DNA of 64,000 nt from Gemmatimonadota bacterium (lineage in GTDB: Bacteria; Gemmatimonadota; Gemmatimonadetes; Gemmatimonadales; Gemmatimonadaceae): the NCBI GenBank assembly GCA_021298835.1, contig JAJTHG010000040.1:1-64000 (forward strand). Reading direction: 5' to 3'. The position numbers and the translations under genes are program-made. Positions 25,736 through 33,764 of this stretch are shown piece by piece (positions within the stretch are counted from its first letter, which is position 1; every line of letters begins with the position of its first letter). Below the pieces are notes generated by a model. The model was not told the DNA's origin and made no database searches. It saw only the letters and a list, made by a program, of their open reading frames with translations.

Positions 25736-28700
25736 CGAACTGTTCGTAGGCGGCGAGGGCGCGCGCCTTGTCGCCGCGCGCCTCGTAGAGCTCACCGAGC
25801 CGCTTCTGGATGCCGGCGAGGTAGTTCGCGTCGGTGCTGAGGCGGTAGAGGTCGGGGGTCGTGCGGTAGCGCTCGAAGACGGCGATCGCCGAATCGCGAT
25901 CACCCGCGAGGTCGTACGCCGCGCCCAGTCGCGGCAGGATGCAGATGCGGCACGCCCCGCTGTCGGCCCGCTGGAACGCGCGGATCGCGTCGCGCGGCTT
26001 GCCCTCGGCGAGCAGGATCTCGCCGAGCGCCGACTCGCGCTCCGAGCGCCACGCGGCGTCCTGCAGGTCGCGGGCGGCCGTGTCGGCCTCCGCCACGAGC
26101 ATCCGCGCCTGCTCGGGGCGTCCGGCCAGCGCGTGGACGGCGGCGAGGTCGAAGTAGAGCCGCTGGTCCACCGGTAGCTTCGCGAGCGCAGCGCGCGTGG
26201 CGACGGCGTCGATGCGGCGCCGGGCCTGGCCGGGCTGGCCGCGGAAGAAGGCGTCGAAGAAGGCCTCGAGCACCGGCTGCCGCAGCGGCGACACCGGGGT
26301 GCCGGCCGCCGCCCGGAGCCGGTTACCGGCGACGAAGTGGGGGGACGCCGCGCGCAGCCGGCCCTCGACCAGCGCGATCGCGGCGAGGCCGAACTCGCCG
26401 CTGGCCGCGTCGTCGGTGCCGCCCGCCTCGCCGGGGCCGCGACGGGCGAGCGCGGTGAAGCGGGCGGCCGCGCTGTCGTAGCGCCCCACGGCGGCGTCGA
26501 GCGACGCCGCCGTGACCTCCATCTGCCGGTTCTCCGGGAAGCGGCGGCGCACCGCCTCGATCGTGCGGCGGGCGTCGGCCGTGCGGCCCATCGCGAACTG
26601 CGCGAGCAGGAGGTTCGCGTAGGGCTGCGAGCGCGACGAGTCGCTGCGCACCGCGCGCACGAGCAGCGACTCGGCGCGCGGGAACTCGCGCCGCTCCAGC
26701 GCGAGCACCGACGAGTTGATGAGCGCGGTGCGGTTGTCGGGGTCGATGGCGAGCACGCCGTCGAGCGCCGCCTGCGCCTTGACGCCCTCCCCCTCGGCCG
26801 ACATGTACCAGCTGGCCTCGGCGAGGCCGCGCTCGACGGGCGGCAGCTTGTCGCGGAAGGCGTAGGCCCGCTCGAGCATGCGGCGCGCCTTGGCCGGCTC
26901 CGTCCCGAGGTTGCCGAGCGTGACGCCAAGCTTGCGATAGGCCATCGCGAAGGTCGAGTCGAGGGTGACCGCCTCCTCGAGGAGGGTCATGCCGCGCCGC
27001 ATGTCGCCGGCTACCTCGATCATGCGCACGCCCTCCGCGTACTTCCGGAGCGCGGGGAGCGACGCGGTGGTGACCTCGTCGAGCGGGGGTTCGGCGCGGA
27101 TGTCGCGCAGCGACTCGCCGATCTTCCCGCGGATGTCGCGCGACAGGGTGTTGATGGCGGGGATCACGCCGTCGGCGTCGGACGCGCTGGCGCGAAAGGC
27201 CGCCAGCACCGATCCGTCCTCCGCGCTGACCAGTCGGGCGACGAGCAGGACGCCGGTCCCGATCGGCGTGACGTCCCCGTCGAGCACCGCCGCTGCCCCC
27301 TCGCGCAGCGCGACGTCGCGGGCGGAGGCGAGGTCGAGTTTCTGCTCGGTCGGGCGCTGCATGCGGCGGAGGGCCTGCTGCACGGTAGTGGTCTGCACAA
27401 GCGAGACGACCTTCGACTGGCTCAGATCGGTGCGGAGCGCCTCGGTGACGACGGAGCCCAGCAGCGAGTCGTTGCCGGCGGCGCGGAAGTCGGTGACGAC
27501 GATCCGCGCCCGGTCCTTGATGACGCCGGCCGCGAGGAGCGTGGCCCCGGGCCCGACCCCGATCGCCCGGAGCACCATCCAGCCGGAGACGAGGAGCGAG
27601 TACAGGCCGAGGGCGGTGCCGCAGGCGTACGCGGCGCGCCGCCAGGTGAGCGTGGCGGTCGCGCCCGGGCGCGACGGCACGCCGGCCCGCCGCCGGCGCG
27701 ACGACGCGACGGCGGTGGCGAGCACGAGCAGCAGGCCGGCCGCGAGGAGCATGAGCGCGCCGTGGAACACCCAGTCGGGGAGCCCCACCACGCGCTCGGC
27801 CACCTTGGCCAGCACGGCGGAGACGACGGCTCCCACCACGTAGGTGCCGATCGCGCGGCGCCCGGCACCGGGGGCGTCCGTCCCCGACGGGGTGAGCCAG
27901 CGCGGGGTGCGGACATTTGCCGCTGCCCCGGAGCCAAGAGCGTCGAGCGCGGCCACGAGGGCGTCGGCGGAGCGCGGCCGCTCCGCGGGCTTCTTGCGCA
28001 GGCAGCCCATGACGAGGTCGTGCAGCGCCTCGGGCACGTCCTCGCGCACCTCGGCGAGCGGGACCGGCACCTCGGTGAGGTGGGCGACGAGCAGTTCCTG
28101 CGCCGGCCGATGCCCGAACGGCGTGCGGCCGGCGAGCATCTCGTAGGCGAGCACGCCGAAGGCATAGAGGTCGGCGCGGTGGTCCACGTTCGGGTCGGCG
28201 GCCGCCTGCTCGGGCGCCATGTACGCCGGCGTACCGAGGGCGATGCCGAGCGACGTCAGCCCGCTGTGACCCGCCGCGCCGCCGCCGGCGGCATCGCGCA
28301 CGGCCTTGGCGACGCCGAAGTCGAGCACGGTGGCGGTGCCGCCGGCGAGCATGATGTTGTCGGGCTTGATGTCGCGATGCACGACGCCCTCGCGGTGCGC
28401 GTGCGCCAGCGCGCTGGCGACGTCGCGCAGGAGCCGCGTCGCCTCGCCCACCGGGAGCGGGCCGCTGGCCGCCAGGTGATGCCGCAGCGACTCGCCGACG
28501 ACGAACGGCATCGTGTAGTACGGCAGGCCCCGCATCTCCCCTGCGGCGAGCAGCGGCACGATGTGCGGGTGCTGCAGCCGGGCGGCGACCGAGATCTCGC
28601 GCTTGAAGCGCTCGACGCTGACGCCGGTGAGGTCGGGGGGAAGCACCTTCACCACCACCGGCCGGTCGAGCGACAGGTCGCGCGTCAGGAAGACGCGGGA

Positions 28701-28799
28701 CATGCCCCCGCCACCGAGTTCGCGTTCGATCCGGTAGCCGGATCCCAGCGCCTCCTGCAGTTGTTCGCGGAGGTCCGACGGCGCGCTTGAGGGAGACAC
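25641..28799 (-). CDS. Ser/Thr protein kinase with membrane segments, TolB-like and TPR C-terminal region
   Basis: A 1052-residue receptor-like kinase. The kinase domain (about 10-275) has the P-loop LGGGGMSRVF, VVKVLPP, the catalytic HRDIKPDN (Asp143) and DFGVAKA, then GTPAYMAPEQ. Three hydrophobic segments follow (about 313-415), then a TolB/CsgG-like alpha/beta region (RIVVTDFRAAGNDSL) and helical repeats of TPR type to the end. This design is frequent in Gemmatimonadota and Acidobacteriota. The GTG at 28799 is chosen because a TAGCTT element lies 10 bases before it and the kinase begins 15 residues later; the upstream ATG at 28895 lies beyond that element. Its 3' end overlaps the PBP gene by 95 bases. 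Confidence 0.88.
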   Translation of the reverse strand: MSPSSAPSDLREQLQEALGSGYRIERELGGGGMSRVFLTRDLSLDRPVVVKVLPPDLTGVSVERFKREISVAARLQHPHIVPLLAAGEMRGLPYYTMPFVVGESLRHHLAASGPLPVGEATRLLRDVASALAHAHREGVVHRDIKPDNIMLAGGTATVLDFGVAKAVRDAAGGGAAGHSGLTSLGIALGTPAYMAPEQAAADPNVDHRADLYAFGVLAYEMLAGRTPFGHRPAQELLVAHLTEVPVPLAEVREDVPEALHDLVMGCLRKKPAERPRSADALVAALDALGSGAAANVRTPRWLTPSGTDAPGAGRRAIGTYVVGAVVSAVLAKVAERVVGLPDWVFHGALMLLAAGLLLVLATAVASSRRRRAGVPSRPGATATLTWRRAAYACGTALGLYSLLVSGWMVLRAIGVGPGATLLAAGVIKDRARIVVTDFRAAGNDSLLGSVVTEALRTDLSQSKVVSLVQTTTVQQALRRMQRPTEQKLDLASARDVALREGAAAVLDGDVTPIGTGVLLVARLVSAEDGSVLAAFRASASDADGVIPAINTLSRDIRGKIGESLRDIRAEPPLDEVTTASLPALRKYAEGVRMIEVAGDMRRGMTLLEEAVTLDSTFAMAYRKLGVTLGNLGTEPAKARRMLERAYAFRDKLPPVERGLAEASWYMSAEGEGVKAQAALDGVLAIDPDNRTALINSSVLALERREFPRAESLLVRAVRSDSSRSQPYANLLLAQFAMGRTADARRTIEAVRRRFPENRQMEVTAASLDAAVGRYDSAAARFTALARRGPGEAGGTDDAASGEFGLAAIALVEGRLRAASPHFVAGNRLRAAAGTPVSPLRQPVLEAFFDAFFRGQPGQARRRIDAVATRAALAKLPVDQRLYFDLAAVHALAGRPEQARMLVAEADTAARDLQDAAWRSERESALGEILLAEGKPRDAIRAFQRADSGACRICILPRLGAAYDLAGDRDSAIAVFERYRTTPDLYRLSTDANYLAGIQKRLGELYEARGDKARALAAYEQFVTLWRAADPELQPAVQQVRQRIQMLRTQVKA

Positions 28800-28809
28800 G
28801 GATCGGTCG

Positions 28810-28815
28810 AAGCTA
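28810..28815 (-). promoter_or_regulatory. -10-like TAGCTT element before the kinase-TPR gene
   Basis: TAGCTT lies 10 bases before the GTG at 28799 on the minus strand. It supports the GTG start over the ATG at 28895. Confidence 0.45.
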
Positions 28816-28901
28816 CGGGCGGTGGCCGCGGGGGTCCAGCAGCCCGCCGGGTCCGCCGTTCTACGGCGCGACGCCGGGGGCGGTTCCGGGCCCACCCGGC
28901 T

Positions 28902-28929
28902 GCCCGGCGCAGGTGAGCCCGCGCCGGGC
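28902..28929 (-). terminator. hairpin after lon, possible terminator
   Basis: A 9-bp perfect inverted repeat (28902-28910 with 28921-28929) with a 10-base loop lies 21 bases after the lon stop. No T run follows, so termination is uncertain. Confidence 0.3.
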
Positions 28930-28950
28930 GGCCCCCGGGCCGGGCAGGGG

Positions 28951-31512
28951 TCAGGCCCCGACGGTCGTCAGGGCGTCCTCGAGGTCCGGCGCCTCCACCG
29001 GCTCCAGCGCCACCGCCAGCACCTGGTCGAGCGTCTCGGCGAGGTGGAAGGTGAGCTGCTCGCGCACCTCCGCCGGCACGTCCTCCATGTCGGCCTCGTT
29101 GTCCTTGGGGAGGATGATGGTCGTGCTCCCCGCGCGGTGGGCCCCGAGGACCTTCTCCTTGACGCCGCCGATCGGCAGCACGCGGCCGCGGAGGGTGATC
29201 TCACCCGTCATTGCGACGTCCTTGCGCACCGGGCGGTTGGACATCGCGCTCACGAGCGCCGTCGCCATGGTCACGCCCGCGCTCGGTCCGTCCTTGGGGA
29301 TCGCGCCGGCGGGCACGTGCACGTGCACCTCGACGGCGCCGAGCTTGTCGCGCGTGATGTGCAGGGCCTCGGCGTGGGTCGTCGCGTAGGTGAGCGCGGC
29401 GCGCGCCGACTCCTTCATGACGTCGCCGAGCTGCCCGGTGAGGATGAGCGACACGTTGCCCATGCCGCTGACCTGGGTGCGCTCTCCCTCGCTCGGCGGG
29501 GTGCCGCCGAGGCGGCGGACGGCGGCCTCGACGAACATGATGTCGCCGCCGGCCGGCGTGTAGTACATGCCGGTGGCGACGCCCGTCTCGCTGACCTTGG
29601 CGGCGCGCTCCGGGTGCACCCTGGGGCGACCGAGGAGCTCGCGCACCTCGTCGGCGTCGATGACGCCGTCCTCGATGGTCGTGTTGGCGTGCCCGGTGGC
29701 GACGCGCCGCGCCACCTTGCGCGCGACGGCCCCGACCTGCCGCTCGAGCTGGCGCACGCCGCTCTCGCGCGTGTAGCGGGCGATCACCGCCTGCAGCGCC
29801 TCGTCGGTGAACGTGACGTGCTTGTCGCCGAGGCCGCTCTCGTCGAGCTGGCGCGGGACGATGTACCGCCTGGCGATCTCGAGCTTCTCTCGCTCGGTGT
29901 AGCCGGCGAAGTCCACGACCTCCATGCGGTCGAGGAGGGGGCCGGGGATGTTCTGGATGAAGTTGGCCGTGGCGATGAAGAGCACCTCGCTGAGGTCGAA
30001 CGGCACGTTGAGGTAGTGGTCGGTGAACGTGTCGTTCTGCGCGGGGTCGAGCACCTCGAGGAGCGCGCTCGATGGGTCGCCCTGGAAGGAGACGCCGAGC
30101 TTGTCCACCTCGTCGAGCAGGAAGACGGGGTTTCGGGTCTGCGCCTGCTTGAGGCCGGCGATGATGCGGCCGGGCATCGCGCCGACGTAGGTGCGCCGGT
30201 GGCCGCGGATGTCGGCCTCGTCGCGCGCGCCACCGAGGGCGATGCGCACGTACTCGCGGCCAAGCGCCTTGGCGATCGACTTGGCGATGGAGGTCTTGCC
30301 CACGCCCGGCGGGCCGACGAAGAGCAGGATCGGCCCCTTGGCCATCGCGCGCGACTTCGCCTCCTTCGCGTCGGTGATCTTGGCGTCGGCGAGCCCGGTG
30401 TCCTTGCGGGCGTCGTGCGCCTCGGTGCTGCGCACCGCCACCGCGGGGAGTTCCCCCGTGCGGGAGAGCTCGTCGGCGAGCTGCTGCGCCTTGAGCTGGC
30501 GGACGGCGAGGAACTCGAGGACGCGGTCCTTCACGTCGCCGAGGCCGTAGTGGTCGTCGTCGAGGATGCCGATCGCGCGGTTGAGCTCGAGCTGGTCGTC
30601 CGACCGCTGCCCCCACGGGAGCTCGGCGATCCACTCGAGGTACGTGCGGATCACCTGCGCCTCCATGGACTCGCGGCCCGAGCGCTCGAGGCGCGCGAGC
30701 TCGCGGCTGACCTCCGCCCGCGCCTCCTTGTTGAGCGGCAGTGCCTCGAGCTTGGCGCGCAGCTCCTCGATCTCCTTCGACGAGTCCTCCTCGCCCAGCT
30801 CCTTCTGGATCGCCTTGAGCTGCTCGCGGAGGAACATCTCGCGCTGCCGCTCGCCCAGCTCCTCCTGGACCTGCGACTTGATCTCCTCCTGCGCCTCGAG
30901 CATGCCGATCTGCCGCTGCACCTGCACCAGCACGCGGCGGAGCCGGTCCTCGACGGCGAGCGTCTCGAGCAGGCCCTGCTTCTCCGGCACCGGCAGCTCG
31001 ATGTAGCCCGCGACAAGGTCGGCGAAGCGACCCGGCTCGGTGACCGAGTCGAGCACCTGGTGCACGACCTCCTCGGGGAGGCCGCGCTTCTCGCCGAGCT
31101 CGCTCGCCTGCAAGCGCGCTTCCTTCTCGAGGGCCACGAACGCGGGGTCCTTCGGGTTGACCGGGAGCATCTCCTCGGCCGCCACGACGACCGCGCTCAG
31201 GTGCCCGTCCACCGAGGCGTACTGCAGGGCGGTGGCGCGCTGCTCGCCCTGGAGCAGCAACTGGACGCCGCCCAGGCCGCGCTGGACCTGCCCGATGCGC
31301 GCGATCACCCCCATCTGGTAGAGGATGTCGGGGGTCGCCTCCTCGGCGTGGTCGCGCTGGGCGACGGCGAAGACGAGCCGATCCCCCTTCAGGGCGGCCT
31401 CGATCGCCCGCAGGGTTCCCGGACGGCCCGCCGAAATGGGGGCCGTCAGGCCGGGGAAGATGACCGTGCCGCGCAGGGGCAGCACGGGAAGCGTCTGGCG
31501 AGTCGAAGTCAT
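28951..31512 (-). CDS. lon: ATP-dependent Lon protease (LonA)
   Basis: Degrades misfolded and regulatory proteins in the cytosol. The 853-residue protein has the N-terminal LON substrate domain (LPVLPLRGTVIFPG), a coiled coil with the EQLKAIQKELGE motif, AAA+ Walker A GPPGVGKTS (Lys406) and Walker B, and the C-terminal serine protease with DGPSAGV (Ser744) and the dyad lysine in GGVKEK (Lys787). About 30 extra residues, charged and Ala/Asp/Lys-rich, precede the Walker A strand compared with E. coli Lon (about 365-395). A sigma-70-like promoter is seen upstream, with a leader of roughly 45 bases. Confidence 0.94.
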   Translation of the reverse strand: MTSTRQTLPVLPLRGTVIFPGLTAPISAGRPGTLRAIEAALKGDRLVFAVAQRDHAEEATPDILYQMGVIARIGQVQRGLGGVQLLLQGEQRATALQYASVDGHLSAVVVAAEEMLPVNPKDPAFVALEKEARLQASELGEKRGLPEEVVHQVLDSVTEPGRFADLVAGYIELPVPEKQGLLETLAVEDRLRRVLVQVQRQIGMLEAQEEIKSQVQEELGERQREMFLREQLKAIQKELGEEDSSKEIEELRAKLEALPLNKEARAEVSRELARLERSGRESMEAQVIRTYLEWIAELPWGQRSDDQLELNRAIGILDDDHYGLGDVKDRVLEFLAVRQLKAQQLADELSRTGELPAVAVRSTEAHDARKDTGLADAKITDAKEAKSRAMAKGPILLFVGPPGVGKTSIAKSIAKALGREYVRIALGGARDEADIRGHRRTYVGAMPGRIIAGLKQAQTRNPVFLLDEVDKLGVSFQGDPSSALLEVLDPAQNDTFTDHYLNVPFDLSEVLFIATANFIQNIPGPLLDRMEVVDFAGYTEREKLEIARRYIVPRQLDESGLGDKHVTFTDEALQAVIARYTRESGVRQLERQVGAVARKVARRVATGHANTTIEDGVIDADEVRELLGRPRVHPERAAKVSETGVATGMYYTPAGGDIMFVEAAVRRLGGTPPSEGERTQVSGMGNVSLILTGQLGDVMKESARAALTYATTHAEALHITRDKLGAVEVHVHVPAGAIPKDGPSAGVTMATALVSAMSNRPVRKDVAMTGEITLRGRVLPIGGVKEKVLGAHRAGSTTIILPKDNEADMEDVPAEVREQLTFHLAETLDQVLAVALEPVEAPDLEDALTTVGA

Positions 31513-31564
31513 GTGTGTCGCATCCTGGGTGGACCTCCAACCGGATGCACCTCCCGTGCTCACG

Positions 31565-31593
31565 GAGATACGCCCAAACGGCGGGAGCTGCAA
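31565..31593 (-). promoter_or_regulatory. sigma-70-like promoter of lon
   Basis: On the minus strand TTGCAG (31588-31593) and TATCTC (31565-31570) are separated by exactly 17 bases. No CIRCE- or HAIR-like heat-shock operator is visible near it. Confidence 0.5.
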
Positions 31594-31664
31594 CTTCCGG
31601 CCGCCGTGGTGACGTAGGGACTGCCGGACCGGCGGACCGTCCTGCGGCTGCCTGACACCTGTGC

Positions 31665-31670
31665 TACCTT
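31665..31670 (+). promoter_or_regulatory. -10-like TACCTT element before the tandem kinases
   Basis: TACCTT followed by GCCG lies 34 bases before the GTG at 31705, back to back with the lon promoter. Confidence 0.4.
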
Positions 31671-31704
31671 GCCGCAACTCCTGCCGTTCCCGACGATCCC
31701 ACCC

Positions 31705-33756
31705 GTGCCCGACTCCTCCCAGCCGGCCGACGCCGACCTGCGCGCGTTGGTCGAGCGCGTCCTCGCCGGTTCGTACGAGATCGATCGCGAGATCGGCCGC
31801 GGCGGCATGGGCATCGTCTTCCGCGCGAAGGACACGCGGCTCAAGCGGACGGTCGCGATCAAGCTGCTGCCGCCCGAACTCGCCTTCCGGCTCGAGATCC
31901 GGTCGCGCTTCCTCAAGGAGGCCGAGACGGCGGCGCAGCTGAGCCATCCGCACATCGTCCCGATCTACAGCGTGGACGAGCGCGAGGGGCTGGTCTTCTT
32001 CGTCATGCAGTACGTGGACGGCGAGAACCTCGCCGTGCGGCTGGCGACGCGCGGCCCGGCGCCCCCGGACGAGGCCCGCCGTATCCTCCGCGAGGTGGCC
32101 GACGCGCTCGCCTACGCGCACGGGCGCGGCGTGATCCACCGCGACATCAAGCCCGACAACGTGCTGCTCACCAAGGACGAGCAGCGCGCGCTGGTCACCG
32201 ACTTCGGCATCGCGCGGGCCATCACCGACGGCGGAGACGCGCGCCTGACCGCCACCGGGGTCGCCATCGGCACGCCGGCGTACATGTCCCCCGAGCAGTG
32301 CGCCGGCGACCGCGAGGTTGACGGCCGCTCCGACCTGTACGCGCTCGGGGTGCTCGGATTCCAGATGCTCGCTGGCCGACTCCCGTTCGAGGCCAACACG
32401 ACGCCGGCGCTGCTCGTCAAGCACCTCTCGGAGCGACCGCTGCCGGTGGAGGAGCTGCGCGCCGACGTTCCCGACGACCTCGCGCAGGCCATCAACCTGT
32501 GTCTCGAGAAGGACCCGGCGAACCGCTTCCCCGACGCGCAGGCCTTCATCGCGGTCCTCGACGGCAAGGGGATGCCCGCGCGCACCGGGCAGCAGGTCCG
32601 CCCCGGCGGTGCTGGCACGAATCGCGCCGGGATGCTGCCGCCGCTGCCGAGCTGGTCGGGTTCGGCCGGGCAGCCGACGGCGCCCGGCCGGCCGGGCACG
32701 GGCGACGGCGGCATGGGATCGGCCCGGCCGCGGACCTCCGTCGAGCGCGGCCCGGCGGGCCAGCCCCCCGGCCTCGCGTCCTACGACGCGCACCTCCCGA
32801 CCGCCGAGGAGTTGCAGCGGTGGTACGCGCCCCCCGTCGAGGCCTTCCGCCGGAAGCTCGCGCCGTGGGCGTCGGTGCTCGTCGTGACGTTGTTCATCCG
32901 ACTCTTCGGCGGCCCGGACCTGCTGTTCATCCCCGCGTTCTGGGGCATCGGGATCGCCTTCGGCTACGCGAAGATCTGGTCCGACGGCTACGATTGGCGG
33001 GACGTGCTGCGCGAGCCGCGCGACCGGCTGCTGTCCGACGTCGTCGCGGGGCTCTGGGACACCGTGGCGGCCTTCTTCGATCCCGACAAGCGCGCCGTCC
33101 TGCGCGAGCGTCGCCGCCGGGACGCGCAGCTGGTGCGGCCCGCCGCGGGGAAACTCACCCCCCTCTCGCCGGTCGCCGGTACCCCCGCGCTCCCGGCCCC
33201 GGTGGGCCTCACCGGGGATCGCGCGATCGCCGCGCGCCAGGCCGCCGCCGACCGCGACGAGATCACGCGGCTCGTGCGCGACCTGCCTCCCGACCTGCGG
33301 AGCGGCCTCAACGACGTCACCGCCACGGCGGCGCAGCTGGCCGACAAGGTGCAGCAGCTCGCCGGTGCGCTCGAGCGGCTCGAGCGGGTCGCCTCGCCCG
33401 GGGCGCTCGCGGCGCTCGACACCGAGGTCGCGCTGCTCGAGTCCCAGGCCAACCCGCTCGAGGGACGGGCCAGCGAGGAGCGCGTGCGGCGGCTGGCCGT
33501 ACTGCGGCGCCAGCGGCGTGGCCTCGCGGACGCGACGTCACAGGCCGAGCAGGCGGGGCAGCGGCTCGAGAGCTGCCGCGTGGCGCTGCAGAACCTGCGG
33601 TTCGACATCCTGCGTCTGAAGACGGGGACCCAGACCCCGCAGCACATCACGCTCGTGGCCGAGCAGGCCGCCGAGCTCGCCCGCGACGTGGACGGCATCC
33701 TCGCGGCGCAGGCGACCGTGGATCGCGGCGCAAACCGCGGCCCACGCCGCGGCTAG
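31705..33756 (+). CDS. Ser/Thr protein kinase with two membrane segments and coiled-coil C terminus
   Basis: A 683-residue kinase. The kinase domain (about 25-285) has IGRGGMGIVF, AIKLLPPE, HRDIKPDN (catalytic Asp147), DFGIARA and GTPAYMSPEQ. A Pro/Gly-rich linker (290-365) follows, then two closely spaced hydrophobic segments (about 386-425) and a coiled-coil region (about 515-670, ADKVQQLAGALERLERVAS). The GTG at 31705 is chosen from the position of the kinase domain; an in-frame TTG at 31669 falls within the promoter element. The next kinase gene starts 8 bases later and repeats the same layout, so they form a tandem duplication and probably one operon. Confidence 0.88.
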   Translation: MPDSSQPADADLRALVERVLAGSYEIDREIGRGGMGIVFRAKDTRLKRTVAIKLLPPELAFRLEIRSRFLKEAETAAQLSHPHIVPIYSVDEREGLVFFVMQYVDGENLAVRLATRGPAPPDEARRILREVADALAYAHGRGVIHRDIKPDNVLLTKDEQRALVTDFGIARAITDGGDARLTATGVAIGTPAYMSPEQCAGDREVDGRSDLYALGVLGFQMLAGRLPFEANTTPALLVKHLSERPLPVEELRADVPDDLAQAINLCLEKDPANRFPDAQAFIAVLDGKGMPARTGQQVRPGGAGTNRAGMLPPLPSWSGSAGQPTAPGRPGTGDGGMGSARPRTSVERGPAGQPPGLASYDAHLPTAEELQRWYAPPVEAFRRKLAPWASVLVVTLFIRLFGGPDLLFIPAFWGIGIAFGYAKIWSDGYDWRDVLREPRDRLLSDVVAGLWDTVAAFFDPDKRAVLRERRRRDAQLVRPAAGKLTPLSPVAGTPALPAPVGLTGDRAIAARQAAADRDEITRLVRDLPPDLRSGLNDVTATAAQLADKVQQLAGALERLERVASPGALAALDTEVALLESQANPLEGRASEERVRRLAVLRRQRRGLADATSQAEQAGQRLESCRVALQNLRFDILRLKTGTQTPQHITLVAEQAAELARDVDGILAAQATVDRGANRGPRRG

Positions 33757-33764
33757 CGCCGCCG

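Noticed and set aside
28800-28895. ATG at 28895 as start of the kinase-TPR gene
   Set aside because: It would place a promoter-like TAGCTT inside the coding region and add an unconserved stretch; the GTG at 28799 fits the element and the kinase domain.
31669-31704. TTG at 31669 as kinase start
   Set aside because: It overlaps the TACCTT element and TTG is a rare start; GTG at 31705 is closer to the kinase domain.
31513-31704. Heat-shock operator (CIRCE/HAIR) near lon
   Set aside because: No suitable inverted repeat; only a plain sigma-70-like promoter is seen.
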